Source: Chara braunii
Lineage: Eukaryota; Streptophyta; Charophyceae; Charales; Characeae
DNA length: 21,054 bases
NCBI GenBank assembly: GCA_003427395.1
Contig: BFEA01000261.1
Location: 1,430,456 to 1,451,509, forward strand
Reading direction: 5' to 3'
The translations under genes were made by a program, and so were the position numbers. Every line of letters starts with the position of its first letter. Within the stretch, counting starts at the first letter, position 1. Under the pieces are notes generated by a model. It saw only the letters and a list, made by a program, of their open reading frames with translations. It did not search any database and was not told where the DNA came from. Shown piece after piece: positions 1-9,065 of the stretch.

Positions 1-452
1 TAGGGCAACCCCCTACTCCGCCCCTACCCTCTTTGAGACATTCACCCCCCACCTTGTGATGCCCCTGCAAGATAGAGCTCCCCCCAACCCCTTCTGACCG
101 TTCAGCCCTCCGGGAACGATCCAATCCAGCCGACTACAGTTATTGATGACACACTTACCAAATTGTCGATCACGATTCGGAAAAGCAGTCCCTCTTCAAA
201 AATATGCAATAACCCCCGAAAACACCCTACATCTTTAAGAACAACCCACTGAAGAAGGCGGCAAGGCGGCAGTAAGACTATTACAAATTCCCCCGCCCCT
301 TGCGCCAATCAACGTTTGGCAGCTCCCACCATGTGCACGTATCACCAATTTAAGAAAAACAAAAAACTAATTATTGGAGAGGGTCTTCAAAATTTATAGC
401 TATAATAGTAGAATTCCAAAGTTTTTGGGTTCCAAGATTAGAAACTCATGAT

Positions 453-675
453 AGAACTTTACTTGGGACTTTTAGAAAATATAGTCGAAATTCAAGGATA
501 CATAGTGATAGAACAGATCCCTACGAATTGTGCTGGCGATTCAGAGTGGATGATATATGTTTGTGTGTATATGTGTACTTGTAGATGAGAATACTTTACT
601 TGCGACTTTTAGAAATTGTAGTTGAAATTCAAGGATATGTGTGTATGTGTGTATGTGTGTACATGTAGATGAGAC
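453..675. repeat. Decayed minisatellite-like tandem repeat
   Basis: Two diverged copies of a block of about 48 bp occur at 453-500 and 588-637. They share the core GACTTTTAGAAA and the end GAAATTCAAGGATA. A second block, a TG/TA-rich run ending in GTAGATGAGA, lies at about 562-590 and again at about 650-675, so the blocks alternate. The pattern fits an old tandem array with a unit of about 85-135 bp that has decayed. It has no coding potential. Confidence 0.65.
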
Positions 676-1364
676 TGCTCTTGGAACTTTCTAACTGCTT
701 GATCTGAAGGATATCTTGGGGTGGACGCACTATCTACCATTGCACCTATTCTTATTCTACTATGCATGCGTGAGCACGGAATAGCATATACTGTGGCCAG
801 TCCATCAAGCCCACTCCCCTGACTGACAAGCTTAGTAGACTGAAAATAAATGTGCTAGACTCATGCAACCTGGTCTGCCTTTCATCGAACTTCATGCTAG
901 CCTAGAAAAAGGAAAATATAACAAGTGTGTCGCCCAGTGGGATTAGCTCAAAGTGTGGAAAGTGGGCAGCCAATGCCTTAGGGCATTGTGGAAGGCAAGG
1001 TGGCTCTTTTGCCCTTCACCCCTAGGTCGGTCTAGAGATGGCCTTTGCCGTTAGTTTCTCAGTAATGCAGATCTCATCATCTCCTTTTTCTTTTCTTTTC
1101 TTTTTCAATTCATCTTACCTAGTATTATGCAGATGCTTTGGAGCCCCAAATTCATGCATGTTCCCAGCTACTGCTAATTATTTTATTTGGGTGTCCGCCT
1201 TGGTGAGCCTTGCTGGCCTTAGGCCCACAATTTTCCTTTTGAAGGAGTTTTCCTTTAAACCACCGGTCTGTTTCACAGGCTAAAATCTCCAATGCAGCAC
1301 GGCCAGTGCCGTGTCCTTTGGGGATCGCCCTACCGGAGCTGGGCACCAGCAAAAAAAGACAAAA

Positions 1365-1408
1365 TTTGTGCTGCGCCGGTTTGCTTTTTCTTTGTCGTGC
1401 AGCACAAA
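1365..1408. repeat. Inverted repeat (hairpin)
   Basis: TTTGTGCTGC (1365-1374) is followed 24 nt later by its exact reverse complement GCAGCACAAA (1399-1408). An A-T pair extends the outer end by one, and wobble plus G-C pairs can extend the inner end. No gene lies nearby, so its role is unknown. Confidence 0.6.
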
Positions 1409-3247
1409 TCCCCCTTGGGAGAAAGAGGCTCGGAAGTACCAGTACTAGTGGTTTATGTCTGTCGAGGATCTGTATCTTCCACACCCAGTTCCTGGCAGCT
1501 TTGTATGATCCCCCTGATTCCCTCTCTTGTTTCTTTTTATTTTTATTTTTTATTATTATTATTTTTTTACCTCTCTTGTTTCAAGGCCAGCTCCCACGTT
1601 CTTTTGATCGCCTGATTTCACACAGAATTCTGAGGGCATGCCCACACTAGCACCTGACCAACTGAATCTGGCCGCAGTTAGCGGTCAGACACATGCAGGA
1701 AAGGCCTACTCTGAGTATGCCCTGACATGGCAGTTCAGTCATTCTATCTTGCCAGTCCTCTGCCTGCCGAGGTGGAACCAGCCTCTTCCTGTCTGTGCAG
1801 ATGCCCTGCCAGTGGCCAGTGATAATTCCTATTGTCTTCTGGCTCTTGGGTTCTTGTTTCTTTGTCAGACTTCTTTTGGTATTGTCACTTTTTTTCAGAC
1901 TCATGCTTAATATGTCCTTGCTCAAGCTCTTTAAGCTAGGTAGCGTTTGTGCATGGGCATACCATCCCCTATCGCACCCATAGAAAGCAGTACCTGAGCC
2001 CCCAAACTTAGGCACCTCTTTTAAAGAGTTAATCAAGTATTTTGTAATAATAAATCTGGAAACCGGGTCCAGCGTCCCTGACATTAAATGTACTCACCCT
2101 ATGCTTCTTCCCGTTATGGTTGAGAGATCCTGAGACAGCGGCATTGGTTACTGCCCGATTGGGAGGATTTGGCACTGCTCCATACCTGCTTTTTATCTAA
2201 GGTGTATCTGCTACTTTCTGACAAGCACATGTTCTGTAACAATTCTAGTTACCATTTTTCCAATCGGATCCCGAGTGCTGTGGACTTTTGAGTCTCTATG
2301 TAGTTTGTTTGATCAAGTTGCAGCCTTTTAGACCTTTGCTTCTCCCAGTGGCTCATGCATCAGGTTGTGGAGTTCAGGCGCATACTATAGTTAGTAGGAA
2401 GTCACCTATTTCACTGCGATCATTGATGACTTCCCAATCATTGGGCAATTGCATGGAGCAGCCCACAGCATAGAACAAACATAGAGTTATGAATAAACAG
2501 GGAAAATTGATAGCATGCGGTAGGCTCTCTGGCTCTGCTGTCTTCTCCCAAATAGAAGTCATGGTCATTATGGCTGCATTTAAATAAAAGTTGCCCTAAA
2601 TACAGCTGCAATGAACATGCTTTCTATTCAGGGGAAGATAGCAGGGTTGAAGGAATCTCCGGTGTGCTTACGATCGAATTTTTGAGCGGCCTGTCGTTCC
2701 CATTGGGCTCCCTGTCTGGCTATGACTGCCTGCTGTGCTGTCCATCCTCCCCACAGCCTTACCTTATTTATGCCATTTGTTGAAAAGGATTAATTGCATG
2801 TATGCATCTGTACTGCAAGTTGTTTGCAAGAAGGCCTCCGTCAGGAATAACCTGGATGAATTTGTGCCCTGGGGCGAGATTCCACTTGAAAGGTGGATGG
2901 GACTGAACACCTGAATGTGGATGTGTTTGTGGCGAGGTGCAGAAAATTGGGATTGAACTGCTTTTCTGCATCTCCGCATAAAGCACACCCAGGTTCAGGA
3001 GCTTAATCCAATCCTCCTTGCTAGTGGGACCTCACACATGGTATGGTCATGCAGCTTTTTCTTCATACTTTCACTTACCGTTCTGACAGAGGTCTTCTGC
3101 ACGAAAAAGACAAACTAAACAAGCATCCTGTCAACAGCCCCTTCTTTAAAAGATTGTACTAGCAGGCTGGCAAGAAACACATCAAATCCCGACAGAGGGG
3201 GTACATTACCGATAGTCACCTCTGCGTTAAGGCAATAATCCAATATA

Positions 3248-3679
3248 GCTCGTTCAAGGCTGGACCTCTTTGCAACCCATATACCTCCCACTGACGAGGA
3301 TACCCGGCGAAAACAAATAGAGGACTTCCTTCGGCCTATTGACAGGTGCCTTTCGCCCAATCAGCGAGAGAAACTAGAGGGCCCCCTGACTAAGGATGAA
3401 ATATGGACAGCCCTCCTACAGATGGAAGAGGAAAAAAACCCCGGGTTGGACGGCCTACCGAAATAATTTTGGGAGACAATGTGGGATTGCATGAGCTCTG
3501 ACCTTATGGGATACTACAACGAAGTATGGCGCACAGGAGAGATGGGGGAGTTGGTTGGCCAGGGAGTGTTGTCCCTTCTATACAAGAAAGGAGACAAATT
3601 CAATATTCGGAACTACCGACCCATCACCCTCCTGACTGTCATCTACAAAATGCTGGCCAATCCCTGGCCAACAGGATGA
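3248..3679 (+). pseudogene. LINE ORF2, segment N-terminal to RT palm (broken)
   Basis: This frame reads a region typical of what precedes RT motif 1 in LINEs: an EGPLTKDEIW-like segment, then NPGLDGLP, then LYKKGD and the highly characteristic NYRPITLL motif. A TAA stop at 3464-3466 interrupts it just after GLPK. Near 3655-3680 the LINE-like sequence moves to another frame, where it continues as LANRMIPVLEG, so an indel has occurred. A stop at 3236 closes the frame upstream, and no clear start is visible. It is a pseudogene remnant of the retrotransposon. Confidence 0.85.
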
Positions 3680-4614
3680 TTCCGGTCTTAGAGGGAGTGA
3701 TCCACCCATCACAGACAGGGTTTATGCAACACAGGCAAATCCAGGAAAATATCTTGCTGGTCAACGAGGTGTTGCAATTATCCCGACAAACAAAACAAAA
3801 TGCAACCCTCATTTTCATTGATTTTGAGAAAGCCTACGATCATGTGGACTGGCTCTTTCTTGACAAGAGTCTGGAAACAATGAATTTTTGGCCGGTCTTC
3901 CGCAGGTGGATACGCATCGTTCACCACAATGCCACTACAAGGGTGCAAATAAACGAAACATTGGCTCCTCCGATTGAGTTGGAACGGTCGGTCCGCCAAG
4001 GTGATCCAATAGCACCCTTCCTTTTCCTCATTATCATGGAGGCCTTCTCGGCCAATCTTCGAGCAAATAAAGATATCAAGAAAATCCAGATTACACGAAT
4101 CCCGGAGGAGACCATCCCGTTATGCTCACTGTTTGCAGACGATCTCACCATCATAGTAGATGCTACGCAGGAGAATATGATTGAGATCCAAAAATTAATG
4201 AGTAGATTTGCTCAAGTATCTGACATGATGGTGAACTGGGGAAGCAAAACACAGGGATGGTGGATCCACTACCAATGGGGTCGTCCACCAGACTCCCCAA
4301 ACATCCACTGGCTCCCTTTGCAGGCCCCTGTCCGTTTCTTGGGTTTTTTTTTAACAGCCCAGGGTCGCCCTTCCTCAAATGACGATTGAATTTTGGCACC
4401 TGCCTTAGCCAAACTGGCCAACTGGCGCAATAAGCATACTTCTCTCTTTGGCCGAGCGCTGGCGATTAACAATGTGGTATTCACTGCATTGTGGTATAAA
4501 TCAGTGTTTTGGCCCCTTAGCAGGACGACCTTCCAATCACTTAGGTCTAGGGCAACAGCCTTTCTCTGGAGAGGAGATGATGAGCGTGCAAACGTCATTA
4601 GTAGGGTGGCATGA
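3655..4614 (+). pseudogene. LINE reverse transcriptase core (broken)
   Basis: This segment holds the polymerase palm of a LINE reverse transcriptase, which primes on nicked target DNA to copy the element's RNA. Visible motifs, in order: QTGFMQHRQIQENIL; motif A, IDFEKAYDHVDW, with its catalytic Asp; motif B, RQGDPIAPFLF; and motif C, LFADDLTII, with the Asp pair. VRFLGFFLT and FGRALAINNVV, typical of the thumb side, follow. The same frame is stopped by TGA at 4387-4389 and again at 4612-4614. The catalytic Asp residues are all present, so decay is by stops and indels and not by loss of the active site. A poly-T run (GGGTTTTTTTTT, near 4339) is a likely indel spot. Confidence 0.92.
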
Positions 4615-5672
4615 GAATCTGTCATACAACCAAAATAGGCTGGAGGCCTGGGCATTATCGATCCCACGACACAAGTCCAGACACTCCGTCTTAAATGGTT
4701 GAAGATTTTGATCTTCTCCCTAGATAGTCCCTGGCCACCCCTCGCCTTGGAACACATTGTCCGGTTGGCCCCACCGGCCCCTCTTGAGGCTAGCCCGCTT
4801 ACATGGTTAGAGAGCTGCTATTGGTCAATCCCACGCAAGATCTATGGGCAAACACCTTCACTACTAAAGAGTTGGCGCAGGTTCCCCCTCCCTGAAAAGC
4901 AGGCACCAACAAGGTGGGAGGAAGTGTACCGTCAACCGCTTTTTGGTAACCGGTGGATTGGAAGGGATGGGTGAAGAATGGGATACTCCGTGTCGGGCAC
5001 CTGTGGGACCATGAGAGGAAGGACTGGAAAACAACAACCCAACTTCAAAGCATCCTCCGTTATTGCCATCACACAGAGAAGCACCTGGAAACAATCATCG
5101 AAACACTCTCTCTCGCCTAGTATAAGATACTCAAACGTGGCCCCACCTTGGAGGAAGGGGACTGGGTTGCTATACTAGGGGATACGACACGGATAGGCCA
5201 GATCCACAGGGTGCGGATAACAGACGTGTTGGTGGAATATTACGCCATTGGGCCAAGGGGGAAGCTTCTTGATTCCCACAACCGCTTTGAATGGCGAGAA
5301 AAAAACGAGGTATTTCGAGTACGGGTGCTTCAGGAGGGACTAAACACCACAGTCTTCTCCCCCCAAACACCGATAAACGAGCTTCCCATCGACCTTGAAG
5401 AATGACAATGGCAGATGGCCCGGGTAACAGCGAGGGCGACCGGAAAGGAAGTCCACCTTAACACCATATCTGTCAAATCCATGTACAAGATGCTTAGACC
5501 CAAGAGAGTGTTAAGGAACCGAATCAACGACAGGTGGGCTCAACACCTGAACGTGGATCGGTCCCTCCTCAGGCCAATCCAATGGTTCAGTGGAAGCAAA
5601 GCGAGACCGGCCAAAATCACGTCATTACAAGGCAGATCGCCCATCGCTGCCTGCCGACAAATGATTGGCTAA
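4615..5672 (+). pseudogene. LINE ORF2 connection region (broken)
   Basis: The reading frame continues the RT through AGGLGIID and LRLKWLKIL, a segment well known after the thumb in plant LINEs, and on to VYRQPLFGNRW. It shifts frame near 4965-4975 into a stretch reading GILRVGHLWDHERKDWK, a typical region between the RT and the zinc finger. Stops fall in the new frame at about 5120 and at 5403-5405, and the frame finally closes at 5670-5672. The similarity-bearing frame changes again around 5595-5610. It is part of the same dead element. Confidence 0.75.
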
Positions 5673-6361
5673 TTGACCATACTCACCTGGAACAAAAAGG
5701 AAAAACACTCCCGTGGTGCCACCGATGCTCATCTGTCTTCCCACCGCAAAAAAAAAACGAAACCATTGAGCATATCTTTATGCAATGCCCAGTGGCCTTA
5801 CTAACATGGCGGTGGTGGGACCGCATATGGAGGAAAATGGTGCCGGACACACCCTGGTCATGGTCCTGGCAAGCCATACTGACAGGGCATTGCCCAAGAC
5901 TAGAAAGTGCCCCTACCTACGCCAATAACCTGTACAGCTTGGGTAGACGATCGGTCCTATGGGCACTCTGGTGGCAGCGCTGCCTTTTAGTCTCAGAGGG
6001 GGTTAAAATCGAGGGTCCCGAATTGACAGGGCAAATAAAGGAGCTGGTACAACTGGAGCTGAGGCGGAGATGGAAAGACCTTAAGCCACAGTTAGACATT
6101 TATCAGATGGCCCAGGACATTAAGAGGGCTATTACGGGTTTCTGTGGGGACTGGTTAGGGGGGGATCGAGGAGGATGGATGGCTCGAATTGAATGGACAG
6201 GGGATCAGGCCGTCATAACAAGACAAGAAATCCCAAGGGACTATAGACTCGTTTTTAATGAATGGACCCACATCGACCCATCCTTCCCGATGAGCCCCCC
6301 GTCTGATTTCCTGGACCCATTCCCCGCTCACCCCCTTGCCCTGATGGAAGTTGTTACTTAA
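5534..6361 (+). pseudogene. LINE ORF2 C-terminus with zf-RVT zinc finger
   Basis: This is a long uninterrupted frame that ends the LINE ORF2. Its genuine part probably begins near 5600, because the first 20 or so codons lie in the wrong frame relative to the upstream homologous segment. About 60 residues in, WCHRC (C-x2-C) is followed by HIFMQCPVA (H-x4-C). These are the ligands of the zf-RVT domain found at the C-terminus of plant LINE RTs. Trp-rich helices (WRWWDRIW, LWALWWQRC) follow, as is usual. The frame ends with TAA at 6359-6361, a natural C-terminus as far as I can judge. Confidence 0.8.
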
Positions 6362-6746
6362 CCCAGATACAATAGTAGATCAGATATGAGTGAGATAAGC
6401 CTCACCGGTACCCCCCGGTGGTAGCGCTTATCGATTGCTCTATCGATCGCTCTCCTTTTCACGATACATCTCATTTGTCCGTCCCCCGGTGCCCCCCGGA
6501 GGATGACAACAGTAGCACAAGGAGGTACACGCCACTCGAGAATCAAGACTGCCGAAGGCAAGGAACCAGATGAGCAAGCCGAAATCTGACGCCCAGCAGC
6601 AGGGTGAAGAGGTTCCTACAACAGGGGATACTGGNGCAGCGGTTGGATAGCAACAGCTCAGGATACTTCCTGCTGGGCAAACAATGCTGGCAGGAATCTG
6701 ACTCATTGGCCTCCCATATTCTTCAGATTTTCCAAAAAAAAAAAAA
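6362..6746 (+). other. LINE 3' UTR and A-tail
   Basis: About 370 bp follow the ORF2 stop without a readable frame and end in 13 A at 6734-6746, as expected of a LINE 3' end. Near the start are two short GC-rich inverted repeats (ACCGG with CCGGT around 6402-6419, and another CCCCCGG/CCGG-rich stretch at 6484-6500) that could fold as hairpins. An unresolved base (N) is at 6635. The true end could be elsewhere, since another A-rich run lies at 6987-7014. Confidence 0.55.
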
Positions 6747-6808
6747 GAGAGAGATGGAAAGGCCTGCTCAGTCAATCCCCTGGGTGCAGGGCAATCAATG
6801 CTGGCAGG
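6675..6808 (+). repeat. Direct repeat flanking the LINE A-tail
   Basis: The motif GGGCAAWCAATGCTGGCAGG occurs at 6675-6694 and again at 6789-6808, 114 bp apart, one copy on each side of the A13 tail. The downstream sequences (a Pyr-rich stretch ending TTCTTCAGATTT versus TTTCTCAGACAC) are also loosely alike, so this may be an old small duplication and not a target-site duplication. Confidence 0.5.
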
Positions 6809-7014
6809 CCCCACAGTCACTGTCCTCAACTTTCTCAGACACTCTCGGACATTCTCTTTTCTGTAAATGGGACGTTGGACCCGTTTTCCAGCAGGTGATG
6901 CTCACCACCAATAGATGGAGCCTCTCCCCAGGTGTTAGTGGTGTCTGCTCTTATCAGCAACACTAACACTGGTGGGGGTGTTTTGTTAAAAAAGAAAAAA
7001 GAAAAAAAAGAAAA

Positions 7015-7028
7015 GGCTGGTCTTTTCA

Positions 7029-7091
<63 letters not shown>
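7015..7091 (+). pseudogene. Fragment of plastid-type 16S rRNA gene
   Basis: Positions 7029-7091 match from memory the highly conserved 16S rRNA segment around E. coli positions 300-362. It includes CAGCCACACTGGGACTGAG, ACACGGCCCAGACTCC and TACGGGAGGCAGCAGTGGGG. The preceding GGCTGGTCT (7015-7023) also fits 16S, with five differing bases between. The GGGACTGAGACACGGCCC version is the cyanobacterial and plastid form, not the enterobacterial one. After 7091 the match stops, since plastid 16S would continue AATTTTCCGCAATGG. With only about 77 bp and no flanking rDNA, this is a non-functional nuclear insertion of organelle DNA (NUPT) or, less likely, an assembly or library artefact. Confidence 0.88.
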
Positions 7092-7144
7092 CTTGAATGA
7101 TATCTAACCTAAATTATACATTTTTTGAATGATTCGTTAGGATT

Positions 7145-7699
7145 TCACTCTACACCCCGCCTTTTTTTCCTGTTTCTCTGATGCGCATCTCTCATTGGCA
7201 GGTAGCTGCACCTGCCGGAAACCGGCCCAGTGTCAATGGAAATAGTTTGCCAATACAACACACAGATGTAGATCACCCTGAGGACATACTTGTGACACAC
7301 CAGCTTCTGTACCCAAACCATCTTCTGCAGCCCTGAGGTTTTGTTGTTCCTACTCTTCGGCTCTCTGTTGGGCTTTTGGGGTACCCTTCCTTTTGCTATC
7401 ACCTTAATGCATCGAATCGCAGGCCAACCAGGCCTTCTCACGACTAAGACGATGCTTTCTTTTTTGACTTCGTTGCAATTTCTTTTCGGTGATCCATGCA
7501 TCAACGTAGCAATTACGCGCGCCTCAGCAAGCGCGTTAGGAATTTTGTTCGGCAGTTGGGAACTCCAAAAACTACGGGCGCTCCTCCCGATGATGTGTCC
7601 TTTCTTGGAAATGGATGTTCCCGCACTCGCCCTGGAAAGATCTGTGAATTTCCAGCAGGAAGCTAGATAGACGTAGGATTTTTGTGCGCTCAATTCCAC
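7145..7699 (-). other. Unrecognised open frame, possibly not a gene
   Basis: A 184-codon - strand frame overlaps a 109-codon + strand frame (7341-7670). The - frame opens on GTG, which is not a normal eukaryotic start. It is rich in basic residues (for example RRPGWPAIRC and RNRKKRRG near the end) and I recognise no domain. A frame this long can occur by chance in a window this size. It may be an exon or a transposon fragment. Confidence 0.15.
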
Positions 7700-8002
7700 G
7701 CGCTGATATTGCTTTTGAAAATATCAAATCTTGAAGTAGTTTTAGAACCAAGATGGATGGAATGTAACTGTTTCAGTGCCTTTTTTTTTTTTCTGCGCCG
7801 ACGCGCATGCAAGCTTTCTGTGCTTTCGCTAATATGACCCATGCCATCTTCACCCTTCTCCTCTTCACGCCTTCTCCTTCACCCATAACTGTTTTCTGCC
7901 CCCTCTCCCTTCACACTTCTCTCCCACTCCTTTTTCGTCTGAATCTTGGTCCCGCTCCACACTACTCTTCATGCTTTCCTTCCTGCCTTCATTCCCATAC
8001 AG
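7700..8002. other. Spacer, no gene seen
   Basis: This stretch is pyrimidine-rich on the + strand, with a T12 run near 7781-7792. Open frames here are composed of simple Ser/Pro/Leu/Phe codons generated by the CT bias and look non-coding. Confidence 0.5.
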
Positions 8003-8911
8003 GAACTCCCTCCCGATCCCTCCCCCAGGGTATTCGAGCCGTTATACGACGTCGTGTAAGAAGGATACTCCCCTCACGCCGTAATCTGATTGGCTGCAGA
8101 AAAACTCACAGGGATCGATATGGCTTTCCGTGGGCGATTACCCCAAACTTTCTCTTTATCCCCTCCTACCTTCACCCCATTCCCTCCCATCTTCTATCTC
8201 CCTCTTCACAATTATAAAACCCGCAAGCGCATCCGAAAAACTCTCTCTCAACCCATCTGCCAACTTCACGGAAGTTGTGGCTAGGTGATGTGCAAGTAGC
8301 GAGTCGGAAAGTCCTTACAAGCTGACTGCAGTGTATGCAAGGTTGTGCGCCGGGTGACCGTGACGAACTGTGGGATCTGGGCAAGTTGGTGCAAAAGATG
8401 AGTTGGCGGGGGACGATCGTTGTGGTATGGAGGTTGGTATGTGGCAGTCAAGATCGCCAGTACCTAAGTAAGACGGGTGCGTGTGTATGAGCCAGAGGCC
8501 ATTATCAGAGAGCAGAGGGCCGGTGCACCTTGATTTCCGGTTGTTCTTCTTTTGTTGAACTCCCTACCGGTCCCCCCCCCCCAGGGTATTCAAGCCGTCA
8601 TGCGACGTTGTGTAAGGAGGATACTCCCCTCACGTCGTAATCTGATTGGCTGCAGAAAGACTCACGGGGATCGATATGGCTTTCCTCAGGCGATTATCCC
8701 AAACTTTCTCTTCACCGCCTCCTACCTTCACCCCATTCCCTCCCATCTTCTGTCTCCTTCTTCGCAATTACAAAACCCACAGGCGTGTTCCAAGAACTCT
8801 CTCAACCTAGTAAGAAGGGTGTGTATGTATGAGTGGTTGTATGGCCAAAGGCCATTATCGGAGAGCAGAGGGTCGGTGCGCCTTGATTTTCGGTTCTTCT
8901 TCTTTTGTTTT
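8003..8911 (+). repeat. Tandem segmental duplication, second copy deleted inside
   Basis: Copy A (8003-8556) and copy B (8557-8911) are adjacent direct duplicates. Both start GAACTCCCT, contain CTGATTGGCTGCAGAAA, GATCGATATGGCTTTCC and ACCTTCACCCCATTCCCTCC, and end with GCCTTGATTT or CACCTTGATTT followed by a TTCTTCTTTTGTT stretch. By eye, identity is about 85-90% over the shared parts. Copy B lacks 8255-8466 of copy A, about 212 bp. The junction in B fits a deletion between short ACC repeats (CAACC-TAGTAAG). Both copies are non-coding as far as I can see. Confidence 0.85.
8088..8219 (+). promoter_or_regulatory. Possible promoter: inverted CCAAT and TATA box
   Basis: In copy A of the duplication, GATTGGC (8088-8094, an inverted CCAAT box) lies about 120 bp upstream of TATAAAA (8213-8219). 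A pyrimidine-rich CTCTCTCTCAACCC follows within 40 bp. In copy B the inverted CCAAT box is kept (8644-8650) but the TATA is changed to TACAAAA. This spacing resembles a RNA polymerase II promoter, but no downstream gene can be confirmed. Confidence 0.25.
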
Positions 8912-9021
8912 TTTTTTCAAAGCCGAGTCCGCGGTGACAAGCCAGTTGTCCCCCGTAAGCTTGTTTGTATGATCCGAGTTCTCTCCCTCTATCCCTTCTC
9001 AGTCCCCCTTCTTTGGTCAAG

Positions 9022-9024
<3 letters not shown>

Positions 9025-9062
<38 letters not shown>
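9025..9062 (+). repeat. (CT)19 microsatellite
   Basis: A pure CT dinucleotide run of 19 units, set in a longer pyrimidine-rich context. It creates Leu-Ser and Arg-Glu runs in spurious frames. Confidence 0.95.

Positions 9063-9065
<3 letters not shown>

Larger units (their letters stand above)
1..3247. other. Non-coding stretch, no supported gene
   Basis: I see no recognisable gene here. The longest open frames (for example 145 codons on the - strand at 1647-2084 and 114 codons on the + strand at 1306-1650) have no familiar motif, run through pyrimidine or A/T tracts, and overlap open frames on other strands. The stretch contains a decayed repeat tract near 453-675, a hairpin at 1365-1408 and a T/A-rich tract near 1530-1570. 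Exons of an intron-containing gene could be hidden here, but I cannot support any. Confidence 0.5.
3248..6746 (+). mobile_element. Degenerate 5'-truncated LINE (non-LTR retrotransposon)
   Basis: This is a defective non-LTR retrotransposon, encoding on the + strand the second half of a LINE ORF2 protein. In order it holds an RT N-terminal segment, RT palm motifs (a FIDFEKAYD motif, an RQGDP motif and an FADD box), a thumb/connection region with a typical LINE FGRALAIN segment, a C-terminal zf-RVT zinc finger, about 370 bp of 3' UTR, and a run of 13 A at 6734-6746. I see no apurinic endonuclease domain upstream, so it is probably 5'-truncated. Several in-frame stops and at least three frame changes show it is dead. 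I found no convincing target-site duplication. The 5' boundary is only where homology-like sequence becomes readable. Confidence 0.88.

Noticed and set aside
1152-1650. Overlapping open frames of 107-114 codons on both strands
   Set aside because: They run through a pyrimidine-rich and T/A-rich tract, giving hydrophobic low-complexity products (runs of Phe, Leu, Ile) typical of simple sequence.
1647-2084. 145-codon - strand open frame
   Set aside because: It begins with ATG but shows no known motif and overlaps shorter + strand frames. Its length is within chance for a window of this size.
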